Positions 25,003 through 33,911 of a stretch of 64,000 nucleotides of DNA are shown here, piece after piece. Origin of the DNA: Candidatus Melainabacteria bacterium (lineage in GTDB: Bacteria > Cyanobacteriota > Vampirovibrionia > Obscuribacterales > Obscuribacteraceae); assembly GCA_017307165.1 (NCBI GenBank), contig JAFKGK010000001.1:496001-560000 (forward strand), in the 5' to 3' direction. Each line of letters begins with the position of its first letter. Position 1 is the stretch's first letter. A model generated the notes under the pieces. The model was not told where the DNA came from, searched no databases, and worked only from the letters and a program-made list of their open reading frames with translations. Both the position numbers and the translations under genes were made by a program.

Positions 25003-25746
25003 CTAGTTTTTCTTTGTAGGCTTTATCTGCCGATTTTTGACCGTGACTGTCTTTGTAGTCACTCTCTGGCTTTTGGCTGATTCTAGATTTTTTAGTCTTT
25101 TCTGCACTCTTTCGAGTAAGCCCTTGAGTTCGCTCGACTTAGTTGCCAATCGGGCAATGTCGCGATCGACATCGCGAGCTTCACGTTGTGCGATCTCCAG
25201 CTCTCTTCGGCTTACTACACCTTCTTTATAGAGCTCTTCAAAATTGGTGGCCCGCTTGACTTTGTCGTCTGTCTGGCTCTTGGCTTGATCGTATTCGGAC
25301 TGTGCGTCTTTGTACTGTATCGAGAGTTCCTTCTCTCTTTCTTTTAAAGCCTCCTTGCCAAGAAACTCCACAGGCATGCCAAACATGCCTGCACTGGCGG
25401 AATCGATGAGGAAGGCAGGTGTGTCAGGAGGCGGCGGTGGTACGAAGCCGGCCTTGGGATGCGGCTTGGGCTTACTTGCTTTTTTTGTCTCTGACTTAGG
25501 CTTTGAATCTGGCTTAGGCTTAGATTCTGGCTTAGATTGGGACTCGGTTTGCGCCTGGGTTTTGACGATTTCCTCGGGCATCGGTCTCAATTTTTGAACA
25601 TTGTTTGATTTGACTGGAGTTTGGCTCAAGCCGGCATGTCCGATTGCGCTTATAGCCGTCGCCACAAAGAGGCATGCAAAGAGGGGGCTGTGACCAGTCG
25701 TACGCCAGATCTCCAAAGAATTTTTGCCCTTAGATGCCATCTTCAT
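25003..25746 (-). CDS. Secreted or membrane-anchored coiled-coil protein
   Basis: I do not recognise this 247-residue protein. The ATG at 25746 follows GAGGG. One hydrophobic segment (about 21-40) acts as signal or anchor. A Lys/Pro/Ser/Glu-rich linker (about 60-105) with repeated 'SKPKP/SKPES' units and a 'FVPPPPPD' stretch follows. The C-terminal half (about 135-230) is a long charged coiled coil with 'KEREKELSIQYKDAQSEYDQ' and 'YKEGVVSRRELEIAQREARD'. 'LYKEGVVSRRELE' resembles the hairpin of membrane-fusion (HlyD-type) proteins ('G.iS..e.e.a'), although no barrel domains are present. It is divergent from the YmdB-type gene. Confidence 0.72.
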   Translation of the reverse strand: MKMASKGKNSLEIWRTTGHSPLFACLFVATAISAIGHAGLSQTPVKSNNVQKLRPMPEEIVKTQAQTESQSKPESKPKPDSKPKSETKKASKPKPHPKAGFVPPPPPDTPAFLIDSASAGMFGMPVEFLGKEALKEREKELSIQYKDAQSEYDQAKSQTDDKVKRATNFEELYKEGVVSRRELEIAQREARDVDRDIARLATKSSELKGLLERVQKRLKNLESAKSQRVTTKTVTVKNRQIKPTKKN

Positions 25747-25778
25747 GATTCCCTCTTTCAATAGTGTAAGCTCACTAT

Positions 25779-26615
25779 ATGGAAGCAAGCCACACCTCAG
25801 ATAACATCATAACTATCCTTTTTCTTGGCGACGTTATAGGCAAGCCAGGAAGAGAAGTAGTAAAAAAATACTTAGAGGCTCTCAAGCAGCCAGACTCAGC
25901 TGAAAGGCAAGCTATTGGAGCTTATCCGGATTTTATAGTAGTAAATGTCGAAAACGCTGCGCATGGATTTGGCGTTACGAAAGATCATATTCAAGAATTG
26001 AAGACTCTTGGCGTCGATGTCTTCTCCGGAGGCAACCATACCTTCGATCGCAAAGAGATCTTTGAGTTTATCGATCAAGAACCGACTCTATTGAGACCAG
26101 CCAATTATCCGGAAGGCACTGCCGGACAAGGGCATTGCTTTGTAGAGAAAAATGGCCATAAGCTGGCCGTGATCAATGTTATGGGTCGGGTTTTTATGGA
26201 GCCCTTGCGATCTCCTTTTCTGATTGCAGAAGAGCTTGTGCAAAAGGTTTCGACCGAGACTAATCTCATCCTCATCGATCTGCATGCAGAAGCTACCGCC
26301 GAGAAAGTAGCTATGGGCTGGTATTTTGATGGTCGAGTGACCGGACTGGTCGGCACCCATACTCATGTGCAAACTGCCGACGATAGGCTATTGCACAAGG
26401 GAACGGCTTATATCACCGACGCCGGTTGTTGTGGCCCTACTGATGGTGTCATAGGCATGGATCAGTCCGGAGTCTTTAAGCGCATGGTCCAGCAGTTGCC
26501 TTCGCGATTTGAGATAGCTGGTGGTCCGTCTGCAGCATGCGGCGTGGTGATCAAAGCGGAGGCACATAGCGGTCGGGCCGTCGACATATTGCGCATCAGA
26601 TATTCATGTACATAG
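25779..26615 (+). CDS. YmdB-family metallophosphoesterase (TIGR00282)
   Basis: YmdB-type enzymes hydrolyse cyclic or 2',3'-cyclic nucleotides and affect biofilm and RNA-processing choices in Bacillus. The 278-residue protein shows the metal ligands in order: 'FLGDVIGKPGREVV', 'VNVENAAHGFGVT', 'SGGNHTFDRKE', 'LIDLHAEATAEK', 'GTHTHVQTADDRLL'. The 'TDAGCCGPTDGVIGMD' segment is also conserved. The ATG at 25779 has no strong ribosome-binding site. The downstream PHP gene overlaps it by 10 nt. An exact substrate in this organism cannot be inferred. Confidence 0.93.
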   Translation: MEASHTSDNIITILFLGDVIGKPGREVVKKYLEALKQPDSAERQAIGAYPDFIVVNVENAAHGFGVTKDHIQELKTLGVDVFSGGNHTFDRKEIFEFIDQEPTLLRPANYPEGTAGQGHCFVEKNGHKLAVINVMGRVFMEPLRSPFLIAEELVQKVSTETNLILIDLHAEATAEKVAMGWYFDGRVTGLVGTHTHVQTADDRLLHKGTAYITDAGCCGPTDGVIGMDQSGVFKRMVQQLPSRFEIAGGPSAACGVVIKAEAHSGRAVDILRIRYSCT

Positions 26616-27442
26616 ATTTGCATTTGCATTCTAAGCATTCGGATGGCAATTGGACTGTCGGTCAGATCGTCTCTCATGCTGCCCAGATAGGCTTGAGCGC
26701 CATAGCTATCACCGATCACGACAGTGTATCGGGCCTGCCTGAGGCTATCGAATTGTGTGCCACCGCATATGATGTAGAACTCGTCGCCGGTGTCGAGATC
26801 AATACGGTCTGGAGCAACCGGGATGTGCATGTGCTCGGCTATTTTATCGACAACAAATCCGATGCGTTGAGCGATCTATTTGCTCGACAAGTCGGTGCCA
26901 GACATGCTCAGGCCGCTCAAATCCTGCATCGGCTCGAAGTGCAGGGTTATCGCATCCCCGATCATCTTGCCGATCTCTCTTTGCTTTCCTATCCAGCCGC
27001 CCCTGGGAAGGTGCATATGGCCAATGCTATTTCTGCCATCACCGGTCTTGATGTGATGCAGGCTTATCATCTATATCTCAAGCGTAGTGGCTCTCAATAT
27101 GTCGAGCGCGCCAGCGTCAGTCCGCTGGAAGCGGTACAAGCAATACGCATGGCTGGCGGAATAGCATCGATCGCACATTCAGGGCCCTTGTTGCAGGAGT
27201 CTCCCGCCGATTTTGATGAGCTGTTGCAGGCTACCATAAAGGCCGGGCTTAGAGCCATAGAGGTCTTTCATCCTCAGCATGATGAGGCATTGCGTCGATC
27301 ACTTCGCGATGCCGCGAGGCAATATGGTTTATTGGAGACGGGAGGATCCGACTGTCATGGTCCTTATGGGGACCATCCATCCATGATGGGCACGCAGAGA
27401 GTCCCTCGCGATCTGTTAGAGAAGCTCGCCAGTGCTATTTGA
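26606..27442 (+). CDS. PHP-domain phosphoesterase (TrpH/RNase AM-like)
   Basis: PHP proteins of this group hydrolyse 3',5'-nucleoside bisphosphates or trim RNA 5' ends. The 278-residue protein has all PHP metal motifs: 'DLHLHSKHSDG' at the start, 'AIAITDHDSVSG', 'VAGVEINT', 'IASIAHSGPL' and 'GGSDCHGPYG' near the end. The insertion domain lies between about 95 and 165. The start overlaps the YmdB-type gene by 10 nt, so the two phosphoesterases are coupled. Its end overlaps the thioredoxin-like gene by 8 nt tail to tail. Confidence 0.9.
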   Translation: MYIDLHLHSKHSDGNWTVGQIVSHAAQIGLSAIAITDHDSVSGLPEAIELCATAYDVELVAGVEINTVWSNRDVHVLGYFIDNKSDALSDLFARQVGARHAQAAQILHRLEVQGYRIPDHLADLSLLSYPAAPGKVHMANAISAITGLDVMQAYHLYLKRSGSQYVERASVSPLEAVQAIRMAGGIASIAHSGPLLQESPADFDELLQATIKAGLRAIEVFHPQHDEALRRSLRDAARQYGLLETGGSDCHGPYGDHPSMMGTQRVPRDLLEKLASAI

Positions 27443-27911
27443 GGACTTTGTCCAGCTCTTTTGCGAGAGTGCCTGTCTCGACTTCGCCGATTGAGCTGTA
27501 AGACACCTTACCCTGCTTATCCAGCACCACTTCGAAGGGAATATAGCCCTTATAGTGATTTTTCATCAATGCCCTTGCTTGTTCGTTTGCAGGATGATCG
27601 ACATCGATCAGGATAAACTTGATCGGCTTGTCGCTGTTTTGCTTGTACAAATCGACGACGCGTTTGGCTTGGCGATTGGTATTGAGATCTCCCGAAGCGC
27701 CAAAAAATAGAAGCGAAGCCTTGCCGGATTCTAGAGATACATCATCGAGATTGCTGCCTTCGATAGGAAAACCAGAGTCGGTGTCGGAAACAAAGGAAAT
27801 GCCTTTTTTGAGGCGCAAGTCATCGGCGGCGCCGGCACCACCTGCAGTGGCTAAGACGGCGCAGAGGCAGGTGATTGTTGACAAAATAAATCTGGTTTTG
27901 GAGAGTGGCAT
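27435..27911 (-). CDS. Exported thioredoxin-fold protein without CxxC
   Basis: A 158-residue protein with a signal peptide (about 1-28, ending GGAGAAD). The body reads like a TlpA/thioredoxin domain: 'KASLLFFGASGDLNTNRQ' at the position of the active-site helix, 'KFILIDVDHPANEQA', 'YIPFEVVLDKQGKVSYSSIG'. The redox CxxC is replaced by 'ASGD', so it cannot act as a normal disulfide oxidoreductase. The cis-Pro equivalent is in 'IPFEVV'. I start it at ATG 27911 where a signal peptide begins. A longer frame to 28001 is possible. Its role is unknown. Confidence 0.78.
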   Translation of the reverse strand: MPLSKTRFILSTITCLCAVLATAGGAGAADDLRLKKGISFVSDTDSGFPIEGSNLDDVSLESGKASLLFFGASGDLNTNRQAKRVVDLYKQNSDKPIKFILIDVDHPANEQARALMKNHYKGYIPFEVVLDKQGKVSYSSIGEVETGTLAKELDKVLK

Positions 27912-28013
27912 ATCTTTTCGCTTTCGGGATGTGCTGATTTTAGTACAAATCGGCACAAAGAAAGATGACACAGAGAGTAAAAATGTTCCGAACGAGCCCA
28001 TGGCGAGGGGTAT

Positions 28014-28487
28014 CTAATAAGGTCCCTGAAAGTCGGAAGCCTTAAGGCCGTGTAGAAATCTCGACCATCTCTGCTGCTCAAAACTCTGAGAATACTCCCA
28101 GAGGCTTTTCAAGAGCTTGCGCCCTGAAGCCGAAGCCCCTTTAAAATAATAGACTCCCTGTCCTGCCGTCCTGACGTTGTGGCGTTCTAGTGTCTGCTCG
28201 GCCTGTCTCGGTAGTCTCATCTTAAAATCGCCCGCCTCGTCGTCGAGGTCGATGCCTCCTCCCGGGGGGAGGGCCATAATCTCTCTGGTCCGGCTCGAGC
28301 CAGCATCTTCTGCCCGGCACTCTAACCTGCAGATGAGGACCTCGCAACGTATCACTGCGCCGATATTATCGGTCGGCGTCTGCCGCAAGCGGTCCCACAA
28401 CCATAGAGACAAGACTTCTTTTGAAGGTCGCTCGGGATGGTCGCGGTCGGAAGCGAGAAGGTAGCGTGAGAAGGCTTCTAGAATCAT
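28014..28487 (-). CDS. Hypothetical protein
   Basis: I do not recognise this 157-residue protein. It has no signal peptide or TM helix. It is basic and hydrophilic, with a helical N-terminus ('LEAFSRYLLASDRD'), a middle 'ALPPGGGIDLDDEAGDF' loop and an Arg/Trp-rich C-terminus. It lies upstream of the thioredoxin-like gene on the same strand and is divergent from the radical SAM operon. Codon use looks like that of its neighbours. No function can be suggested. Confidence 0.6.
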   Translation of the reverse strand: MILEAFSRYLLASDRDHPERPSKEVLSLWLWDRLRQTPTDNIGAVIRCEVLICRLECRAEDAGSSRTREIMALPPGGGIDLDDEAGDFKMRLPRQAEQTLERHNVRTAGQGVYYFKGASASGRKLLKSLWEYSQSFEQQRWSRFLHGLKASDFQGPY

Positions 28488-28598
28488 TCTTTTATTGTGG
28501 CCGTATTGGATCTAGAAGTAAAGAGATGTAATGATCTTGGCTCAATAAGAAAATTTTGCTCACAATCCTTTGATTTTGTTTCCAATATAGATAGGGAT

Positions 28599-28607
28599 TG
28601 ATATAAT
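28599..28607 (+). promoter_or_regulatory. Extended -10 promoter for the radical SAM/RNase E operon
   Basis: TGATATAAT is a full extended -10 element (TGN plus consensus TATAAT). There is no good -35 at 17 nt, which is acceptable for extended -10 promoters. Transcription would start near 28614, leaving a leader of about 135 nt before the proposed start codon. The leader has no ORF that I would call. Confidence 0.6.
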
Positions 28608-28750
28608 GCCCTTACTTGAGGTCTGCTCAAGACAGCTTTTTATTTAGTCTTGTCTATCGTCTCCGTCTTAAGCCATTGTGCTGGGAGATCAAACCCTCGA
28701 GTTAGTGATTTGACGGCCGCCGCGCGGCTACATCGTCTCGGAGCAGTATC

Positions 28751-31723
28751 ATCGTTACTCAAGTCCTCAGCGGTAGAGAGCTATCCCGCCTCCTCAAGCA
28801 AGAAATCCTGCCGCTAGTCGGCAAGCCGGGTCAGTACCTAGGCAACGAGTGGCAATCGCGTCAAAAAGACTTTGCCAGATCACTAGTACGCATGGCGCTG
28901 TGCTTTCCCGATCTCTACGAGCTCGGCATGTCCAATTTTGGTCTCAAGATCCTCTATCAGCTAGTCAATAACCTCGATGGCTATATGGTCGACCGGGTTT
29001 ATGCGCCCGCTGCAGATCTAGAGAGCCTCTTGCGTGAGCGCTCTGTACCTCTCTTTGCATTCGAGAGCAAGGAGCCAGTTGCCAATTTTGATTTGGTCGG
29101 CTTTTCTCTACAATACGAATTGACCTACACCAATGTTCTCAATATGCTGGATCTCTCTGGCATGGCTGTCAAATCTGCTGATCGCGCCAGCACCAGTATC
29201 TTTCCTCTGGTTTTTGGCGGTGGCCCCTCAGCCGTCAATCCTGAGCCAATGGCTCATTTTCTCGATTTTTTCATCATTGGCGATGGCGAGGAAGCTATCC
29301 CGCATGTGATGAAGCTAATTGATCGCTTTAAGCAAGCACTGTCCACAGCTGGTTTGCCTGATGACTCTCAGTCCGATTTGATCGAGGCTCTAAAGACGCT
29401 TTTATTGCTCGACCTGGCATGCAATGTGCCTGGGGTCTATGCGCCGGTTTTTTATCGCGAGAGTGAGACCAGGCCTCTGCCTTTGACTTTAGATGAAGTG
29501 GCCGCGAAAGTGCAGGAGATCGAAAGTTTGCTTGGGCTCGAAAGAGCAGCAGCCTTTGCGGCTATTTTTAGTGATGTGCGCTCTGGCCAATTGCCTGAGA
29601 GAGTACACAGACAGGTCTGCCCTCTCAATGACCAAAACCAGCCTACCTCCAATCTTGTCCCATATCTGGCCCTGGTGCATGATAGAGAAACACTCGAAGT
29701 ACGCCGAGGCTGTGATAGAGGCTGCAGATTTTGCCAGCCCGGCTATACTTTTTTGCCAGTACGCGAACGCTCGACTGAGGATCTGGTCAAACTCTCCAAA
29801 CAAGCCCTGCAAAATAGCGGGCACGAAGAATACTCATTGCTCTCTTTATGTGTGAGTGATTACACCAGTCTGCAGGAGTCCGTTCGAGCGCTCAATCGCG
29901 AACATTCTTCCAACCGGACATCGTTATCTTTCCCTTCGCAACGTGCAGATCGGATGAATCTCGATGTCGCCGAAGAACTGAAAGTAGTGCGCAAATCTGG
30001 CATCACGCTGGCTCCTGAGGCCGGCACCGAAAAGATGCGCCGGGTCATCAACAAAGGGCTTTCGCACCAGCAGATCCTCGATGCTATCGAGGCTTCATAC
30101 AAAGGTGGCTGGCAATCAGTCAAGCTGTATTTTATGTGCTGCTTGCCCTTCGAAGAAGATGACGACTTAAGAGGCATCATCGATCTCTTAAAAGAAGCAA
30201 CGCACCACTGCAATCTGATCAAGCAAACAGATCCCGCTCGCTACAAGCGTCGAATAGACTTTACCTGCACTATTTCCAATTTTGTGCCAAAGCCATTTAC
30301 TCCTTTCCAATGGTTTGGGCAAATCAGTCCTGAGGAGACCCTGCGCAAACACAAAGTATTGCGTGACTATCTCAAGGCTTCTCGTCTCAACAATATCAAG
30401 CTCAATGTCACCAATCCTCAGATCAGTCTGTTGGAGGCGGTCGTTTCTAGAGGGGGGCGCATCATTGGTGACCTCATCTATAAGGCCTGGTGTGCAGGCG
30501 CTAAGTTTGATGCCTGGGAAGAGCAATACAATCCCGAGACCTGGCACAAGGCTGCCGCCGAGCTAGGATTTAGCCTGGAGCAAGAAGCTTGCACTGACAG
30601 AGAACCTGGTAGCTACCAACCCTATGATGTAGTGCATATTGGTTTGCATCACTGGTGGTTGCAGCGCGAATGGGAAAAAGCAGTCAAAGAAGTAGAGACT
30701 GCTCCATGCACCGAGAACACATGTCATGCTTGTGGGATTTGCACTGAGCTCGATACCCATCATGTCCTCGCTGCACCACAGGCAGTGGCAGTAAAGCGCA
30801 ATCCATTTGTCAAAGAGCTCAATGCCAACCAAAAAGATCAGGATTCGCATCCATCTCTGTTTATCCTCAAACGCCAAAAATCCGATCAATTGCAAGAGCA
30901 AGCAAATACTGATGCTGTCAGCAAGACCAAATTGCGTTTTGTGTTTCGCAAAGTGGGCGATCTCAGGTTTGTCGGCCACCTCGATCTCCAAAATCTTTTT
31001 ACTCGTGCTGCTCGTCGCGCCATGCTGCCTATGATTTATACGCAAGGCTTCAATCCACAGCCCAAGCTGCATTTTGCTTGTCCTCTGCCCATTTTTCAGC
31101 AAGGCGTGCAAGAAGTCGGCGAAATAGAACTCTATGGCGAGCACACTCCTGCTGATTTTATGGAACGCATCAATGCTCAGATGCCTTTCGAGGTGCAGGT
31201 ATTGTGTGCATCGATCGTACCGGCGCCCGTCCAGGGGCTAAAAGAACAATCTTTGCCGGCAATGGTCGGCTGGGCTACCTATCGCGCGAGTCTGGCCGAG
31301 CCTCTGGTGCTCAGAGCCGCGCAAGAGTCTCTCCAGGACTACCAACAGATTTTAGAAAAAGCAGAAAAAGTCGTTGCTGATCTCGCTCAAAGCATAGATG
31401 CAACGCTGATGGCTGAAGCAGTGACCATCACCAAGGAAGAAAAAAACAAAGAAATCAGATCTCTGATCAAATCCCTGAGACTCGATGAGCAAACCGCAAG
31501 CGGTCTGCCATCGGTTTCTTTCACGATCGCCACCGGCTCACAAGGGCACCTTAAGCCCAACGACTTGCTGGATCATCTAACAAATGCCAGCCAGGGTCGT
31601 CCACTTAACTGGCAGATCGAGAGACTGGAGCTTTTGGCCCATGATGGCAAATCGCTCCTCTATACAGCTCCGGATTTTCAACCGGAGTCGACCAATCAAC
31701 TCTCCCTATCAAAAGGATCTTGA
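28751..31723 (+). CDS. Radical SAM protein fused to DUF2344 (TIGR03960/TIGR03936 type)
   Basis: A radical SAM protein (943 residues from ATG 28892, about 990 from 28751). A B12-binding-like N-terminal domain is followed by the 4Fe-4S motif CDRGCRFC (CxxxCxxC) and 'LAPEAGTEKMRRVINKGL'. A C-terminal DUF2344 domain holds 'LRFVFRKVGDLRFVGHLDL' and 'YTQGFNPQPKLHFA'. The family's conserved N-terminus (here VGKPGQYLGNE, then RMALCFPDLYELGMSN) begins upstream of the first ATG in an open frame with no ATG, GTG or TTG. An AUC at 28751 with GGAG 7 nt upstream is the best start I can find. It is followed by RNase E/G, as in many genomes. Its reaction is unknown, perhaps linked to RNA or ribosome modification. 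Confidence 0.85.
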   Translation: MVTQVLSGRELSRLLKQEILPLVGKPGQYLGNEWQSRQKDFARSLVRMALCFPDLYELGMSNFGLKILYQLVNNLDGYMVDRVYAPAADLESLLRERSVPLFAFESKEPVANFDLVGFSLQYELTYTNVLNMLDLSGMAVKSADRASTSIFPLVFGGGPSAVNPEPMAHFLDFFIIGDGEEAIPHVMKLIDRFKQALSTAGLPDDSQSDLIEALKTLLLLDLACNVPGVYAPVFYRESETRPLPLTLDEVAAKVQEIESLLGLERAAAFAAIFSDVRSGQLPERVHRQVCPLNDQNQPTSNLVPYLALVHDRETLEVRRGCDRGCRFCQPGYTFLPVRERSTEDLVKLSKQALQNSGHEEYSLLSLCVSDYTSLQESVRALNREHSSNRTSLSFPSQRADRMNLDVAEELKVVRKSGITLAPEAGTEKMRRVINKGLSHQQILDAIEASYKGGWQSVKLYFMCCLPFEEDDDLRGIIDLLKEATHHCNLIKQTDPARYKRRIDFTCTISNFVPKPFTPFQWFGQISPEETLRKHKVLRDYLKASRLNNIKLNVTNPQISLLEAVVSRGGRIIGDLIYKAWCAGAKFDAWEEQYNPETWHKAAAELGFSLEQEACTDREPGSYQPYDVVHIGLHHWWLQREWEKAVKEVETAPCTENTCHACGICTELDTHHVLAAPQAVAVKRNPFVKELNANQKDQDSHPSLFILKRQKSDQLQEQANTDAVSKTKLRFVFRKVGDLRFVGHLDLQNLFTRAARRAMLPMIYTQGFNPQPKLHFACPLPIFQQGVQEVGEIELYGEHTPADFMERINAQMPFEVQVLCASIVPAPVQGLKEQSLPAMVGWATYRASLAEPLVLRAAQESLQDYQQILEKAEKVVADLAQSIDATLMAEAVTITKEEKNKEIRSLIKSLRLDEQTASGLPSVSFTIATGSQGHLKPNDLLDHLTNASQGRPLNWQIERLELLAHDGKSLLYTAPDFQPESTNQLSLSKGS

Positions 31724-31728
31724 GGAAA

Positions 31729-33813
31729 ATGCGCAAGGCAATCGTAATATCCGAACAAGACAGCATTGCGGCTCTTTTGGAGAACGACAGAGCTGTCGAG
31801 TTTTTTGTCAATCGAGGTGAATTACTCCTCGGAGATATTTATACGGCCTCTGTAGAAAACATCCTGCCTGGCATTGACGCTGCTTTTGTCAATCTTGGCA
31901 AAGACAAGATGGGCTTTCTCCATGCTAACGACGTCCCTGGTCAAGGGCCGCTCAAAGAACGTCTCGTACCTAAGCAAAAGCTCCTTGTGCAGATCACCAA
32001 GGAACCTACAGGCCATAAGGGGCCGCGTGTATCCACCGCCATTTCACTGCCAGGCAGATTTTTGGTGCTCGTGCCTGAAGAGCGGGGAGTCTCAATCTCC
32101 CGACGCATATCCGAAGCTCGCGAGAGAGCAAGGCTTAAAGCCGTGGTCAATCTGATGAAGCCTCCAGGCGTAGGTCTAATCATCCGTACTGAAGCCAAAG
32201 GACAGGGCGAACAAGAACTCTTTGAAGATTTTGAGCAGCTCTGGGATCGCTGGCAGACCATAGTATCGGAAGCTGAAAGCTCGATCGGACCGGCATTGAT
32301 ATATCGCGACCAGGACCTGTTGTTTAGAGTCATCCGGGATGCCTATAGTCACGAAGTGACCGAAATCATTACAGACAGCCAGGAAGGCCAGAGAAGAGCG
32401 CAAGACTATCTGGCAGGTTGGGCTGGCAAGCAGACCAAAGTCGTGGTGCACCAGTCTGACGAACCGCTATTGGTGGCAAAGGGGCTCGACAAAGAGATCG
32501 AAATGGCTCTTTCAGATAGAGCCGAACTGCCTTCTGGCGGCCACCTCAATATCCAGCCTACCGAGGCTTTGACTGTCATCGACGTCAACTCTGGTCGCTT
32601 TACGAGTTCGCGTACTCAAGCCGAAACAGTGCGCCGCACAAATCTCGAGGCTGCCCAGGAGATCCCGAGACAATTGCGTCTGCGCAATATTGGCGGTATG
32701 GTCATCGTCGATTTTATCGATATGGACAGCCGCAAGGACCAACAGCAGGTGTTAGAGGCTTTTCAGCGAGCACTCGAAGACGACCGGGCCAAGCCTCAAG
32801 TCGGTCAATTGTCCGATTTAGGGCTAGTCGAGCTGACTCGTAGACGTCAGGGACAATCACTGCGCGAGCTATTTTCGGTCAAGTGCCATGTCTGCATCGG
32901 ACAAGGAGTTATTCCATCGCTCGAGATCGGTTCGGCAGAGCATCGCCGCATCATTTCTTTCCGTGTTCCCGAAGAGGATTCGCGCAAGGGTGGACGCAAT
33001 CGCAATCGTGGTGGTCATGCTCTCAAATCTGCCTCGGCTCATTCGGGACGAGTTCATTTTGATGCGGATGTTGACAGCAATCCCAAGCACAAATATGCAC
33101 AGACGAGTGCCGAGACCGAGTCCCATGCCAGTGCTCATGATCTCGATCAAGAGCACGATCATGATCTGGACGACGTACCAGAAGACATCCTTGCTCAAAT
33201 GCCCGAAGATCTCCTCGATCAAAGAGCATCTGGTCAGACTATCAACAAAAAGATCCAGTTTGATGACGAGCACGAAGAAGAAGGTGCTGATCAGGATTTT
33301 AATCAAGATGAGCAAGCCCAGGAGCCTGCTTTTTCGGCTCAGCATTTTAGCGAAGAAGAAGAAAGCAATTTTGGGCAGGACCTTGCTTCTGATCTTGCAG
33401 CGCACGTCTCGGCAGTCGAATCCGTTTTTCAAGAAATGGACGCTCATGCACAGTCCAGTAACGATCAAGTAGCTGCTCAGTTGAGTCTAGATCTCAAGCC
33501 ATTTGATCTGCATACTGGCGATCAAGGTGGGGACACTGCCGATAATCTCGAGCCGATTGAGACTGATGTAGTCGAAAATCAAGAACCTGCCGAGGACAAG
33601 CCAGGAGCCGAGGTAGATCCAGTAACAGGCGTGTACAGGCTCAAGCCCAGAGTACCGGAAAACGAAGATGCAAACGACAATCAATATGCCTTTGCTAATC
33701 CCAATCCTAATCTTGCCCAATCAGCCGAGCACGAAACCAATCCCAATCATGAACCGCAAAGCGAGTATGCAAGCGAGTTTACTGATTACTTTAAGAGGTC
33801 GGAGCACGAGTAA
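31729..33813 (+). CDS. rne: Ribonuclease E/G
   Basis: RNase E/G cleaves single-stranded AU-rich RNA and starts mRNA decay and rRNA processing. The N-terminus 'MRKAIVISEQDS' is followed by an S1-like domain (about 35-120, 'GDIYTASVENILPGIDAAFV'). The DNase I-like catalytic core has 'TVIDVNSGRF' and 'VIVDFIDMDSRKDQ', which carry the metal-binding Asp residues. The zinc link is CHVC. After about residue 430 comes a disordered, very acidic tail with many His and Gln and no obvious basic RNA-binding arm. I chose ATG 31729. A TTG at 31720 overlaps the upstream TGA and is also possible. A terminator follows. Confidence 0.93.
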   Translation: MRKAIVISEQDSIAALLENDRAVEFFVNRGELLLGDIYTASVENILPGIDAAFVNLGKDKMGFLHANDVPGQGPLKERLVPKQKLLVQITKEPTGHKGPRVSTAISLPGRFLVLVPEERGVSISRRISEARERARLKAVVNLMKPPGVGLIIRTEAKGQGEQELFEDFEQLWDRWQTIVSEAESSIGPALIYRDQDLLFRVIRDAYSHEVTEIITDSQEGQRRAQDYLAGWAGKQTKVVVHQSDEPLLVAKGLDKEIEMALSDRAELPSGGHLNIQPTEALTVIDVNSGRFTSSRTQAETVRRTNLEAAQEIPRQLRLRNIGGMVIVDFIDMDSRKDQQQVLEAFQRALEDDRAKPQVGQLSDLGLVELTRRRQGQSLRELFSVKCHVCIGQGVIPSLEIGSAEHRRIISFRVPEEDSRKGGRNRNRGGHALKSASAHSGRVHFDADVDSNPKHKYAQTSAETESHASAHDLDQEHDHDLDDVPEDILAQMPEDLLDQRASGQTINKKIQFDDEHEEEGADQDFNQDEQAQEPAFSAQHFSEEEESNFGQDLASDLAAHVSAVESVFQEMDAHAQSSNDQVAAQLSLDLKPFDLHTGDQGGDTADNLEPIETDVVENQEPAEDKPGAEVDPVTGVYRLKPRVPENEDANDNQYAFANPNPNLAQSAEHETNPNHEPQSEYASEFTDYFKRSEHE

Positions 33814-33837
33814 GGCTCTTGCTTAAATGGTCAAAAA

Positions 33838-33876
33838 AGTACTGCCCGATTCTTGATAGAGTCGGGCAGTGCTTTT
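33838..33876. terminator. Bidirectional terminator after RNase E/G
   Basis: A 12-bp stem (ACTGCCCGATTC with GAGTCGGGCAGT, one mismatch-type G-T pairing) around TTGATA is followed by GCTTTT. AAAAAAGT on the left gives a U-tract for the convergent minus-strand gene. Confidence 0.85.
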
Positions 33877-33911
33877 AATAGGCTGGGATCAAAGATCACA
33901 CAATCAATAGA

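Noticed and set aside
30563-31144. Minus-strand ORF of 193 codons inside the radical SAM gene
   Set aside because: The plus strand codes for conserved radical SAM/DUF2344 motifs throughout. The antisense frame has no ribosome-binding site or domain.
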